Positions 9,100-18,293 of a DNA stretch of 64,000 nt are shown here, piece after piece; position 1 is the stretch's first letter, and the number at the start of each line of letters is the position of its first letter. This stretch comes from Nocardia altamirensis NBRC 108246. Lineage in GTDB: Bacteria; Actinomycetota; Actinomycetes; Mycobacteriales; Mycobacteriaceae. Where the stretch lies: assembly GCF_001612685.1 (NCBI RefSeq), contig NZ_BDAY01000056.1, forward strand, positions 1 to 64,000. The letters run 5' to 3'. A program made the position numbers and the translations under genes. The notes beneath the pieces were generated by a model. It was not told where the DNA came from, did not search any database, and was given only the letters and a program-made list of their open reading frames with translations.

Positions 9100-9867
9100 T
9101 CAGCCGTCGAAACTTCCGTACAGCGCAGTGAGTTCACGCAGCCCTGCCGCGGCGACGGACTCCTCGTCGGCCGTCATCCGCATCGCTTTCCGCAGCAGCA
9201 TCTGGTCCAGATCATCGAGGGCAGGGCGGAATTCGAGCTTCGGCAGGTCCGGCAGTTGGGCGTCGTCACCGTAGGGATCGGTGGCGTCGGTGGCGCGCAG
9301 GTCGCGTTCGATGCCGCCGATGAGGGTGTCCAGGTCGAGGCCGCGCAGGGTGAGAATCTCGCGGGGGCGCTCGTCGAGACGTTCGGCGAGCAGGTAGCAG
9401 ACCGCAGCCACATGCTTGCACGGCCAGCCAGGGTCCGGGCAGCTGCAGCTGAAATCCAGGTCGGCGGCGGTGGTCGGCAGCAGCAGCGGACCGAGGTCGG
9501 TCGGCAGTGCGCCGGAAGCGATCTCGGCGAGCATGCCAGGCGCGTCCCTGATCGTCTCGATGAGCAGCTCGATCTCCTCCTCCCGCAGCGGGCGGACGGT
9601 GAAGATCGAGGTGAACGGGCGTGGTTGGCTGCCCTGGACCTCCGCGGTGACCGCGCCCAGCTCGATCCGGTAGCTCACCACCTGTCCGGCCCTGGCATAG
9701 GTGCGCCCGCGCGACATGCGGCCCGGCTCTGCCATCCGCTCCACGGCGTCGATCAGCGCCTTGCCCCACCAGGTGCGCCCGAAACCGCCACGGCGACTGC
9801 GGGCCTCGACCCCGCCGCGCACCGGCCGACGCTTGCCGAATTCGCTGTAGTCGATGTAGGGACTCAT
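9100..9867 (-). CDS. SWIM zinc-finger protein
   Basis: A 255-residue protein with a SWIM finger, C-x-C-x(n)-C-x-H, seen as C-S-C-P-D-P-G-W-P-C-K-H near residues 142-153. The N-terminus G-G-F-G-R-T-W-W-G-K-A is typical of actinobacterial SWIM proteins encoded with SNF2 helicases. The finger is expected to bind DNA or protein. Its start overlaps the end of the helicase gene by 4 bases, so the pair is translationally coupled and probably acts together in a DNA transaction. A repair role is an inference from related operons. Confidence 0.88.
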   Translation of the reverse strand: MSPYIDYSEFGKRRPVRGGVEARSRRGGFGRTWWGKALIDAVERMAEPGRMSRGRTYARAGQVVSYRIELGAVTAEVQGSQPRPFTSIFTVRPLREEEIELLIETIRDAPGMLAEIASGALPTDLGPLLLPTTAADLDFSCSCPDPGWPCKHVAAVCYLLAERLDERPREILTLRGLDLDTLIGGIERDLRATDATDPYGDDAQLPDLPKLEFRPALDDLDQMLLRKAMRMTADEESVAAAGLRELTALYGSFDG

Positions 9868-12821
9868 TCGCCGACCGCCTCCGCGCCGAGGGCGAACAGG
9901 TGCTGCAGTTCGTCGGTGCTCAGCTCGGTGATCCAGTTCTCCCCTGCCCCGATCGCCAGATCGGCGAGTTGCCTTTTACCGCTGATCATTTCGTCGATGC
10001 GCTCCTCGATGGTGTCGACGCAGACCAGCTTGCGCACCTGGACATTGCGCTGCTGACCGATCCGGTACGCGCGGTCGGTGGCCTGGTTCTCCACCGCCGG
10101 ATTCCACCAACGATCCAGGTGCACCACATGATTGGCCGCGGTGAGGGTCAACCCGGTGCCACCGGCCTTCAGCGACAACAACATCAGCGGCGGCCCGTCC
10201 GGTTCCTGGAAGCGGGTGACCATGGTGTCGCGCCGCTGCTTGGGCACCCCGCCGTGCAGGAACGGGATCTCGGTGCCGAACCGCTCGACCAGATACGGCG
10301 CGATGAGCTCGCCGAACTCGCGGAACTGGGTGAACAGCAACGCCTTCTCACCGTCGGCGAGCACCGCGTCCAGCACGTCCTCGACCAGCGCGAGCTTGCC
10401 GGATCGATGATTGCCGCGATGCAGCATCGCGGAGCCGTCGCCGAGGAAATGCGCCGGATGGTTGCACACCTGCTTGAGCCTGGTCAGCGCGCTGAGCACG
10501 GCGCCCTTGCGCGCCATGCCTTTCGCGTCCTTGATCTTCTCCAGCATGTCGTCGACCACCGCCTGGTACAGCGCGGCCTGCTCGACGGTCAGGTTGGCGC
10601 GCACCGTCATTTCCAGTTTCTCCGGCAGATCGGTGATCACCGCGGGGTCGGTCTTCACCCGGCGCAGCACGAACGGCTGGGTGATCATCCGCAGCCTGCT
10701 GATCGCGTTCTCGTCGCGCTCCCGCTCGATCGGCACCGCGAAGCGGGCCCGGAACGTCTGCGCGCTGCCCAGCATCTTCGGCATCGCGAAATCCATGATC
10801 GACCGCAGCTCCTCCAGCCGGTTCTCCACCGGAGTTCCGGTGAGCGCCAACCGATGTCGCGCGGGCAACGACCTGGCCGCGCGCGCCTGCCTTGTCCCCG
10901 CGTTCTTGATGTGCTGCGCCTCGTCCAGCACCATCCGATCCCACGACTGCCGTTTCAACTCGTCGAGATCCCGCGCAAGCAACGCATATGTCGTGATCAC
11001 CAGATCCGCGTCGGCTACCGCCGCATCCAGCTCGTCCCCCAGGCGCCTGCCCGCGCCGTGGTGCACAAGCACGCGCAGGTCCGGCGCGAAACGCTCGGTC
11101 TCGCGCTGCCAGTTGCCGACCACCGACATCGGACATACCAGCAAGGTGGGATGCGGGGCTCCACCACTCGCCGACTCCCTCATAGCTTCCGGTGACGTCG
11201 ACTGCGGCACCGCATCACCCGCCGACTCCCCCACGGGTCCCGACGACGTCGACTGCGGCACCGCATCACCCGCCGATTCCCTGACGGGCGCCTGCGCGGT
11301 GGATTGCGGCATCGCGCCGCTGACCGACTCGCGCTCGTGCACCAGCAGCGCCAGCACCTGCACGGTCTTGCCGAGGCCCATGTCGTCGGCCAGGATTCCG
11401 CCGAAACCCATGCGGCTCATGGTCGCCAGCCAGGCGAGGCCACGTTCCTGGTAGGGCCGCAGCTGTGCCTTCAGGCCGATCGGCGGGGCGATCGGTGCGA
11501 GCTCGCGGCTTCGGTCCAGGATGTCCGCGGCCCATCCGGTGGCGGTGACCTCGGTGATCGGCACCTGTTCGACGCGGCCGCCCGCGAGTTCGCCGATCAG
11601 GTCGGCGAAGGTGATCTCGGACGTGTCGGTGTGCGCGGCAACGTAGCGCGCGGCGGCGGCCAGCATTTTGTGATCGGCCTGCACCCAGTCGCCGCGCAGC
11701 TTGACCAGGTCGGACTTGCTGGTGATCAGCCGAGCCATCTCCGCCTTGGTGAGCACGGTGTCGCCGAGCGCGAGTTCCCAACGGTACGAGACGAGTCCCG
11801 GCATGCCGACGGTGCTCTCCGCGGCGGGCACCGCGCTGTCCACCCGCAGTCGCATGGTCGGCGCACTGACATTCCAGGCCCGCGGCAACAGCAGTTTGAC
11901 GCCGGCGGCCTGCAGCGCATGCGCGCCGTGCTCGACCAGGTCGACGACGACCTCGGTCGGCAGCAGCAGGTCCATCGACCGCGGATCGCTCGGGAGGTCG
12001 CGCAGCCGAGGATAGGCGCGCTGCGCCGCGCCGAGCTTGTCCACCGCGATCCGCAGCAGATTCGGATCCGTATGCAGCAGTACCGGATTCGGCGCCGCAC
12101 CGTCGAGCCGCAGACACACCTCCAGCCGCCACAGCGCGACCGATTCGTCGGCGGTGCCGAGCTCGCCGTCCGGTTCGAGCAGGCGAAGCACCAATTCCGG
12201 CTCATCACCGGTCAGCGTCGCCCGCCACTGCTCGAGCACCTCGGCGACCCGATAGCTGCCGCCGTCCAGGGCGATATCGCGAACCAGCGCGTCCACCAGC
12301 GGATGCGATGCCGTCGAGGCGTCGATCAGCGTCCGCGCGATCGGATCGGTGAGCTCGGTGACCAGATCGTCGAGCACCGCGTTCGGCCGACCGGCGACCC
12401 GCAGCGCGGCGGGCATCGCCACGGCCAGCTCGGCAAGCCAGGCACGCTGCCGCTCGCCCCCGACCAACCGCCAGCGCACCCACCATTGACCATCGGCCCT
12501 GCGCAGCTCGGGCACGATCCGACCGGCCCGCACCCAGCGCTCGATGCCACGCGCGACGTGCGCGAGAAACCGCAGATCGCCGGACACCGCCTCGCTCGGC
12601 AGTCGTTGCCGCAGCGCGTCCGCCGCCGCGATCGGCGCCATCGCGTGCGCCCGGACCTGCGCGGTCTCCGTGCCGTCGACCAGCACCTCGACCCGGTGCC
12701 GGAATTTCGACGCGCGCAATGCGCTGCCCAACGGGTCGGGCAGCGCGACGAGGGGCGAATCGTGCCAGAGCAGCAACCCGGAGCCCGGCGACCACAGACC
12801 GTGCAGCATCAACCCATCCAA
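9864..12821 (-). CDS. SNF2-family DEAD/DEAH helicase
   Basis: A 985-residue Swi2/Snf2 ATPase. The N-terminal half (about 1-440) is the domain that precedes the ATPase in bacterial SNF2 proteins. The first RecA lobe has D-D-M-G-L-G-K-T (Walker A) and V-L-D-E-A-Q-H-I-K-N (Walker B); the second has S-L-K-A-G-G-T-G-L-T-L-T and R-A-Y-R-I-G-Q (motifs V and VI). These couple ATP hydrolysis to movement on double-stranded DNA. Between Walker A and the next core strand it carries a low-complexity insert of tandem 17-residue units (coding bases 11145-11330), not normal for the family. It is co-transcribed with the downstream SWIM gene. The start at 12821 is the first in-frame ATG. Confidence 0.93.
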   Translation of the reverse strand: MDGLMLHGLWSPGSGLLLWHDSPLVALPDPLGSALRASKFRHRVEVLVDGTETAQVRAHAMAPIAAADALRQRLPSEAVSGDLRFLAHVARGIERWVRAGRIVPELRRADGQWWVRWRLVGGERQRAWLAELAVAMPAALRVAGRPNAVLDDLVTELTDPIARTLIDASTASHPLVDALVRDIALDGGSYRVAEVLEQWRATLTGDEPELVLRLLEPDGELGTADESVALWRLEVCLRLDGAAPNPVLLHTDPNLLRIAVDKLGAAQRAYPRLRDLPSDPRSMDLLLPTEVVVDLVEHGAHALQAAGVKLLLPRAWNVSAPTMRLRVDSAVPAAESTVGMPGLVSYRWELALGDTVLTKAEMARLITSKSDLVKLRGDWVQADHKMLAAAARYVAAHTDTSEITFADLIGELAGGRVEQVPITEVTATGWAADILDRSRELAPIAPPIGLKAQLRPYQERGLAWLATMSRMGFGGILADDMGLGKTVQVLALLVHERESVSGAMPQSTAQAPVRESAGDAVPQSTSSGPVGESAGDAVPQSTSPEAMRESASGGAPHPTLLVCPMSVVGNWQRETERFAPDLRVLVHHGAGRRLGDELDAAVADADLVITTYALLARDLDELKRQSWDRMVLDEAQHIKNAGTRQARAARSLPARHRLALTGTPVENRLEELRSIMDFAMPKMLGSAQTFRARFAVPIERERDENAISRLRMITQPFVLRRVKTDPAVITDLPEKLEMTVRANLTVEQAALYQAVVDDMLEKIKDAKGMARKGAVLSALTRLKQVCNHPAHFLGDGSAMLHRGNHRSGKLALVEDVLDAVLADGEKALLFTQFREFGELIAPYLVERFGTEIPFLHGGVPKQRRDTMVTRFQEPDGPPLMLLSLKAGGTGLTLTAANHVVHLDRWWNPAVENQATDRAYRIGQQRNVQVRKLVCVDTIEERIDEMISGKRQLADLAIGAGENWITELSTDELQHLFALGAEAVGE
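11145..11330 (-). repeat. Tandem 51-bp coding repeat inside the SNF2 helicase
   Basis: Three full units of 51 bases (11330-11280, 11279-11229, 11228-11178) and a partial fourth encode 17-residue repeats beginning E-S-A-G-D-A-V-P-Q-S-T. Units 2 and 3 share their first 12 residues. They lie between ATPase motif I and the next core strand. Confidence 0.85.
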
Positions 12822-13001
12822 GCAGGCCGGTCCGACAGCGATCCATCGACCGCGACCTCGCGCTTTTCTGGATTTCTCGGCCTGACCGGCCCATAATTGA
12901 ATATCCGCTGGTCATCGCAGCAGAACCCCCGGGGATGGCAGCTGGGCGAAGCCAGCGGGGTGGGTAAGCGCAGTCAGGTGTCAACGGAAGCGGAGGCAAT
13001 C

Positions 13002-13364
13002 ATGACGATTCTGCTCCAGGTTCTCGAGCAGAGCTTCACGCCGACGACGCCGTGGGAACGGCGCAAATTCACCTTCATCAACGCCGAGAAGATCGTCGGG
13101 ATGAGGTTGGACGGCCAGTCCGGCGTGTGGCTGGACCTGTCCCGCCCCGGTGAATCACAGCGCCTGGCCCGAACTCTCGACCCGCACGAAGCCATCAGTT
13201 TCCTGCTCGCCACCTTCGCCAAGCTCGCTGAATGCGAGGAGAACGGCGGTTCGTGGCTGATCGGGCACGACGGCGTGCGCGCCGAGTCGATTTCGGCCAC
13301 CCGGTTCCCACCGCGGGCAAGCGAGGTCGCCGACGACGACCTTCTCGCGCGCGCGTGGTTGTGA
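13002..13364 (+). CDS. Small conserved-looking hypothetical protein
   Basis: A 120-residue acidic soluble protein I do not recognise. ATG 13002 is preceded by GGAGG (12992-12996), a strong site; longer in-frame starts upstream lack one. It has no signal peptide or transmembrane helix. The sequence has alternating hydrophobic and charged residues, a W-L-D-L-S-R-P-G-E segment near residue 43 and an acidic D-D-D-L-L-A-R-A-W-L end. It is divergent from the SNF2 operon, with 180 bases between, and upstream of a lipoprotein gene in the same direction. No function is assigned. Confidence 0.65.
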   Translation: MTILLQVLEQSFTPTTPWERRKFTFINAEKIVGMRLDGQSGVWLDLSRPGESQRLARTLDPHEAISFLLATFAKLAECEENGGSWLIGHDGVRAESISATRFPPRASEVADDDLLARAWL

Positions 13365-13444
13365 GGATTGCCCGGCCTTCCTGGTGAGAATCGCGCTTTG
13401 CTCGGGGTGCACGGATGTCGGTCCGCACGTGTAGATGTGACGCC

Positions 13445-14155
13445 ATGGGTGCGGACGTTCGGCATTGGCTGGCCGGTGCGGTCGTCGTGCTGTTCGTGGC
13501 GGGATGCGGCGGGCTCGCGATCGACACGGGTCCGGTGCCGCCTGCGCCAGGCAGTCCGACCAGGGTCGACGTGGAACGGCTGCTCGCGGGGGTGCGGGTG
13601 GTGCCGAATCGACCGCATCCCGGTGGTTACGAGCGTGGCTGCAAGGCGGGGCAGGGCTGCGTATTCGGGCCTGCCTGGACCGACGACAACGACGCTCCCG
13701 GCGGGCACGACGGCTGCGACACCCGCAACAACGTGCTCGCCGCGCAGCTCACCGAGGTGCGGTTGCGGCAGGGGACCAACGATTGTGTCGTCATCGGCGG
13801 GATCTTGACCGACCCCTACACCGGCAAACGAATCCCGTTCGAGAAGGCCGAGGCCGACAAGGTACAGATCGACCACGTGTATCCGCTGGCCGCAGCATGG
13901 GACATGGGAGCGGCCTTCTGGCCGATCGACCGACGGATCCGCTTCGCCAACGACCTCGACACCAACCTGCTCGCCACCGACGGACGCACCAACCAGGCCA
14001 AGGGCGACAAGACACCGGCCGAATGGCTCCCGCCCGCACGCGCAAACCACTGCTTCTACGCGGGCAAATACCTCACCGCCGCCATCCACTACGACCTGGC
14101 GTTGACGGTGGCCGACAACATGGCACTCCAGGCTGTCGCCCGCAACTGTCCCTGA
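13445..14155 (+). CDS. Lipoprotein with HNH endonuclease-like (DUF1524/GmrSD C-terminal) domain
   Basis: A 236-residue exported protein. From ATG 13445 the N-terminus is a short basic region, a hydrophobic stretch V-V-V-L-F-V and the lipobox V-A-G-C, so it is probably diacylglyceryl-anchored. An ATG at 13415 would add 10 residues and is less typical. The catalytic-like region has I-D-H-V-Y-P-L-A-A-A-W (the His-metal helix) and later N-x-L-L-A-T-D-x-x-x-N-Q-A-K-G-D-K-x-P-A-E-W-L-P-P, the hallmark of secreted actinobacterial HNH nucleases. Conserved Cys pairs suggest disulfides. It probably cleaves extracellular DNA; activity is inferred from motifs. Confidence 0.85.
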   Translation: MGADVRHWLAGAVVVLFVAGCGGLAIDTGPVPPAPGSPTRVDVERLLAGVRVVPNRPHPGGYERGCKAGQGCVFGPAWTDDNDAPGGHDGCDTRNNVLAAQLTEVRLRQGTNDCVVIGGILTDPYTGKRIPFEKAEADKVQIDHVYPLAAAWDMGAAFWPIDRRIRFANDLDTNLLATDGRTNQAKGDKTPAEWLPPARANHCFYAGKYLTAAIHYDLALTVADNMALQAVARNCP

Positions 14156-14974
14156 TCAGCTTCCGGTGGCGACCGGACGCTTCGGATCGTGCGACCACTG
14201 GGACCATGAGCCCGGGTACAGGGCGGCTTCGATGCCTGCGACGGCGAGGGCAGCGACCTGGTGTGCGGCGGTGACGCCGGAGCCGCAGTAGACCGCGACC
14301 GGTTCGGCGCGGTATCCGGCGAAGCGGTCGCGGAGTTCGGCCGGTGCCCGGAAACGTCCGTTGGCGTCGAGGTTTTCGGCGGTGGGCGCGCTGATGGCGC
14401 CGGGGATATGACCCGCGCGCGGATCGATCGGCTCGACCTCGCCACGGTAGCGCTCCCCTGCGCGCGCATCGAGCAGCACGCCACGCCAGCGGGCGGCGGC
14501 GTCCGCGTCGATGACCGGCAGGTGGCCCGGCGACAGCTCCACATCACCGGGCTCGGGGTCCGGCTCGGTGCCGGTCGCGATGTCGCCGCCTGCGCTCGTC
14601 CAGCCGGGCAGTCCGCCGTCGAGGATCCGCACATCGGCGATCCCGGCCCAGCGCAGCAGCCACCAGGCGCGGGCGGCCGCCATGCCGCCGGTCGCGTCGT
14701 AGACGACCACCGGATCGCCGCGCCGCACACCCCAGCTGCGCGCGCACTTCTCCAGCTGCGCGATATCCGGCAGCGGGTGCCTGCCCCGCGCGGGCGACGG
14801 CGGAGCGGCCAGTTCGGTTTCCATGTCGACGAACACGGCGCCGGGGATGTGGCCGTTCAGATAGTGCTGCGGCCCATCCGGGTCACCCAGCGCCCATCGG
14901 ACGTCCAGCAGACGAACCTGCCTGTCCGACAACGCTCCTCGAAGCTCTACCGGTGAGATCAGTACCGCGCTCAA
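14156..14974 (-). CDS. Sulfurtransferase with two rhodanese domains
   Basis: A 272-residue tandem rhodanese of the thiosulfate / 3-mercaptopyruvate sulfurtransferase family. Domain 1 (about 5-130) has R-x-L-D-V-R-W and G-H-I-P-G-A; domain 2 (about 150-272) has L-L-D-A-R, G-H-I-P-G-A-I and the active loop Y-C-G-S-G-V-T-A with catalytic Cys230. C-G-S-G-V-T is the loop of mercaptopyruvate-type enzymes. The TTG start at 14974 is chosen for a well-placed GAGGAG upstream. The stop abuts the convergent HNH gene with no gap. Unlike the second sulfurtransferase in this window (59327-60241), its catalytic Cys is intact. Confidence 0.9.
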   Translation of the reverse strand: MSAVLISPVELRGALSDRQVRLLDVRWALGDPDGPQHYLNGHIPGAVFVDMETELAAPPSPARGRHPLPDIAQLEKCARSWGVRRGDPVVVYDATGGMAAARAWWLLRWAGIADVRILDGGLPGWTSAGGDIATGTEPDPEPGDVELSPGHLPVIDADAAARWRGVLLDARAGERYRGEVEPIDPRAGHIPGAISAPTAENLDANGRFRAPAELRDRFAGYRAEPVAVYCGSGVTAAHQVAALAVAGIEAALYPGSWSQWSHDPKRPVATGS

Positions 14975-15300
14975 CCCAGCTCCTCGTCCAGAATCGCATC
15001 TTCGCGCACCCGAATACCCCCACCCTACGCATCTGATCAGGGCAATGTGGCTGCACCCCAGCGCTACTCGCCGGTAGTCGAGCCGGTTCGCCGCCTTTGG
15101 TGACGTGGTGCGACAGGGCTGCACCGGCGGCCGACCAACTCGACACGACTGGACCGGTGGGCTTCCCGAGCTTTGTCCAGGTCGCTTAACGAACACCAGT
15201 AGCCGTGCCGGTCACATGCCCTGGTCGACCAGGGAAACTCAGTCCAGTTTCGACCCACTGGCCCGTGACCGCCAGTCCAGTTGCAGGCAGGATCGGCACA
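14975..15300. promoter_or_regulatory. Divergent intergenic region, rhodanese / benE
   Basis: These 326 bases hold both divergent promoters. Close to benE, CAGTCCAGTT occurs twice (15240-15249 and 15273-15282), 33 bases apart, about three helical turns, and a related GTCCAGGT lies at 15176. This may be a binding site for a benE regulator. I see no gene here. Confidence 0.35.
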
Positions 15301-16530
15301 ATGTCGAACGTTTCCGCGGCGCCGCAGGCACCCACCGAACAGCAGGGGCCCGAGTCCGACGCCACCCCATCGGCCGGACTCGGGCAGCCGATCAGCGCCG
15401 GGATCGTCACCGGGCTGGTCGGTTTCACCAGCGCGTTCGCCGTGGTGCTCAGCGGGCTGACCGCGGTCGGCGCGAGCACCGCGCAGGCGGCGTCCGGCCT
15501 GCTCGCGGTCTGCGTGACCCAGGCGTTCGGCATGATGCTGCTCAGCTACCGCTATCGCATGCCGATCACGCTGGCCTGGTCGACACCGGGCGCCGCATTG
15601 CTCGTCAGTACGGGCGCGGTGGCCGGTGGCTGGCCTGCCGCGGTCGGTGCGTTCGCGATCACCGGGGTGTTGATCGTGATCACCGGCCTGTGGCAGCGGC
15701 TCGGCAACCTGGTCGCCGCGATTCCGGTGGAGATCGCCCAGGCCATGCTGGCCGGGGTGTTGCTGCCGCTGTGCCTCGCGCCGGTCAAAGCGGTCCAGTC
15801 CAGTCCGGCGGTGGTGGTGCCGGTGATCGTGGTCTGGCTGGTGTTGCACCGCTTCGCCAAGCGGTGGGCGGTGATCGCGGCCTTCGTGACAGCGGCCGTC
15901 GGAGCAGGCATCAGTATCGCGGTGCAGCACAAGCACCTCGATCTCGCCGCAATGACTCCCACGGTGGAACTCACACTGCCGCACTGGAGTTGGCAGGCGA
16001 TGATCGGCATCGCGCTGCCGCTGTACATCGTGACCATGGCCTCGCAGAACATTCCGGGAACCGCGGTGATGAAGTCCTTCGGCTACCAAATCCCCTGGCG
16101 GGCAGCGATGTCCGTGACCGGGATCGGCACCGTGCTCGGCGCACCTGCGGGCGGGCACGCCATCAACCTCGCCGCGATCAGCGCCGCCCTGTCTGCGGCC
16201 CCTGCGGCACATCCGGATCCGAAGAAACGCTGGATCGCCACCTTCACCTCGGGCGTCAGCTATCTGGTCGTGGCACTCGGCTCCGCCGCCCTGGTCACCC
16301 TGATCGCCACCGCTCCCGCGGGCACGCTGGAAACTGTTGCGGGCCTTGCGCTCCTGGCCACGCTCGGCGCCGCCCTCGTCGGCGCCCTCAGCTCCGAGAA
16401 ACATCGGGAAGCAGGCATCGTCACCTTCCTGATCGCGGCCTCGGGTATCGGATTCGCGGGCGTCGGTGCCGCGTTCTGGGCCCTGGTTGCCGGATTGGTG
16501 GTGCGAAAGGTGCTGTCCCACCGCGACTGA
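15301..16530 (+). CDS. benE: Benzoate/H+ symporter, BenE family
   Basis: A 409-residue polytopic membrane protein with about 11-12 hydrophobic helices. After a polar 30-residue N-terminus it has the BenE-type first helix (G-L-V-G-F-T-S-A-F-A-V-V-L) and A-W-S-T-P-G-A-A-L-L near residue 97, a family signature. BenE proteins import benzoate or related aromatics with protons. No benzoate catabolic genes are visible here, so the substrate is uncertain. ATG 15301 is chosen over an upstream GTG (15205) because family members start just before the polar tail. Confidence 0.88.
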   Translation: MSNVSAAPQAPTEQQGPESDATPSAGLGQPISAGIVTGLVGFTSAFAVVLSGLTAVGASTAQAASGLLAVCVTQAFGMMLLSYRYRMPITLAWSTPGAALLVSTGAVAGGWPAAVGAFAITGVLIVITGLWQRLGNLVAAIPVEIAQAMLAGVLLPLCLAPVKAVQSSPAVVVPVIVVWLVLHRFAKRWAVIAAFVTAAVGAGISIAVQHKHLDLAAMTPTVELTLPHWSWQAMIGIALPLYIVTMASQNIPGTAVMKSFGYQIPWRAAMSVTGIGTVLGAPAGGHAINLAAISAALSAAPAAHPDPKKRWIATFTSGVSYLVVALGSAALVTLIATAPAGTLETVAGLALLATLGAALVGALSSEKHREAGIVTFLIAASGIGFAGVGAAFWALVAGLVVRKVLSHRD

Positions 16531-16688
16531 CACGGTCTGCACTGATGTCGGCGTGGCCGGACCGTCGATGCAGTGCAAGCCGGACGGTATTACGACCCGT
16601 CACGGAAGTCGTTGTGGCCGTGGCGGAAAGCGTTGTGCGGCAATGCGTCACGGTCGAGTTGCGGCGCGTCGGGTGCGGTCGGAACTGA

Positions 16689-18107
16689 TCAGCTCGGTGC
16701 CGGAGCCGGATCGGCCACCGGTTCCTGTTGCGTGCGCTGCGGCGGTACTGACACATCGGGCACGGACAGTTCCAGCGAGTCAGGCTTGGATTCGCCACGG
16801 GCAAAGGCGCCGAGGCGGGTGTGATTGAAGAGCAGGTTGAGCGCGAACACCGAGCCTGCACCCATGGTTATGCCGCTGTCCAGCAGGATCTGGACGGCGG
16901 AGGGGAACTTGATGAAGAAGTCCTTGGTCAGCACCGGAAGCAGGCCCAGGCCGAGCGCAGTGGCGACGATGATGGCGTTGACGCGGTCCCCGAGGTCGGC
17001 TCGGCGAAGGGTTTCGATGCCGACGATCGCGATGGTGGCGAACAGAACGAGCCCGACGCCGCCGACCACCGGTTTGGGCACCGCCGCGACCAGCGCGCCG
17101 AACCGCGGCACCAGGCCGAGCACGATCAGGATGGCGCCGCTGGTCGCGGTCACGTAGCGGCTGAACACGCGGGTGGCCGCCACCGCGCCGACATTCTGAT
17201 TGAACATCGAGTCGACGAACGCGGTGAAGACGCCGCCGAGCACGCCGGACAGCCCGTCGCCGACCAGGCCGCGAGCCAGCTCGGCCCTGCCGACCGGTTT
17301 GCCGGTGATCTCGCTGATCGCCAGCATGCTCGCGGTGGATTCGGCGAACACCACCGCCATCACGATGCTCATGGCGACCACCGCCGTGATCGGGAACTCG
17401 GGCGCGCCGAAATGGAACGGCTCGGGCAGGCCGACCCATGCGCTGCTCGTGATGCCGCCGGTGTCGACAAGCCCCATCGGGATCGAGAGAACGACACCGA
17501 CGGCAAGCGCGATCAAAACCCCGATCTGCGACCACATCCCGCGGGCGAGGCACATGAACCCGACGGCGAGCACGACGACCACGGCGGCCACCCCGATATG
17601 CGAGGGCGCGGCGAACGACGGGTCCGTCCGGTCGGTGCCGACGATCAGCCGACCGGCCGTGCCGATCAGCGAGACGCCGACCACGGTGAGCACGGTCCCG
17701 GAGACCAGCGGCGGAAAGAATCGGACCATCCGGGCAAACGGCCAGGCAAGCACGATGCCGACGACACCGCCGATCAGCATCGAACCGTAGACCGCCTCGA
17801 GCCCGTACTCCCTGGCGATCATGATCATCGGGTCCAACCCGATGAACGTCGCGCCGCAGATGATCGGCAGTCGCGCACCGGCCAGCTTGCCGACGCCGAG
17901 GCTCTGCACCATCGTGATGATCCCGGCGACCAGGAGATCCGCGCTGATCAGCAGTGCAATCGTGGCTCGATCGAGCCCCACCGCCGCCCCGAAAACCAGC
18001 GGCACCGTAATGCACCCGGTGTACATGATCAGCACGTGCTGAATACCGAACGTGAGCTGCCGTCCGAACGGCAACCTGCTATCGACTGGATGCGCTTCGA
18101 CTGCCAT
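16689..18107 (-). CDS. Nucleobase:cation symporter-2 (xanthine/uracil permease)
   Basis: A 472-residue NCS2 transporter with about 14 hydrophobic segments. Diagnostic segments are F-G-I-Q-H-V-L near the start, a T-F-I-G-L-D-P region, the substrate helix F-A-E-S-T-A-S-M-L-A-I and F-N-Q-N-V-G-A-V-A-A-T-R, whose N-Q-N-V-G pattern is typical of purine (xanthine/urate) rather than uracil members. The C-terminal 50 residues are polar and Pro-rich. It moves purine bases with H+ or Na+. It converges on benE. Confidence 0.9.
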   Translation of the reverse strand: MAVEAHPVDSRLPFGRQLTFGIQHVLIMYTGCITVPLVFGAAVGLDRATIALLISADLLVAGIITMVQSLGVGKLAGARLPIICGATFIGLDPMIMIAREYGLEAVYGSMLIGGVVGIVLAWPFARMVRFFPPLVSGTVLTVVGVSLIGTAGRLIVGTDRTDPSFAAPSHIGVAAVVVVLAVGFMCLARGMWSQIGVLIALAVGVVLSIPMGLVDTGGITSSAWVGLPEPFHFGAPEFPITAVVAMSIVMAVVFAESTASMLAISEITGKPVGRAELARGLVGDGLSGVLGGVFTAFVDSMFNQNVGAVAATRVFSRYVTATSGAILIVLGLVPRFGALVAAVPKPVVGGVGLVLFATIAIVGIETLRRADLGDRVNAIIVATALGLGLLPVLTKDFFIKFPSAVQILLDSGITMGAGSVFALNLLFNHTRLGAFARGESKPDSLELSVPDVSVPPQRTQQEPVADPAPAPS

Positions 18108-18219
18108 AGAAATGGTCTAGTCGCCGTTCTTTACATGAACCCCCAGCAAATGTTTCGCCCAGGTGACATCACGAAGACTTCTCTCGGCAACCGTCGAGCA
18201 ACCCGAAACGGACATTCAC

Positions 18220-18280
18220 GCCGAGTGGGAACTGACGGCGGACGCTACTCGCGAACTGCCGCCACCAGTTCCCACTCGGC
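18220..18280 (-). terminator. Large hairpin after the bkd operon
   Basis: The arms 18220-18234 and 18266-18280 are a perfect 15-bp inverted repeat, with an inner GGCGG/CCGCC stem (18237-18241, 18259-18263). It lies 13 bases past the bkdC stop, so it probably ends the bkd transcript. There is no clear T-tract, so Rho-independent action is uncertain. Confidence 0.6.
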
Positions 18281-18293
18281 AGGAAGTCCTGGC

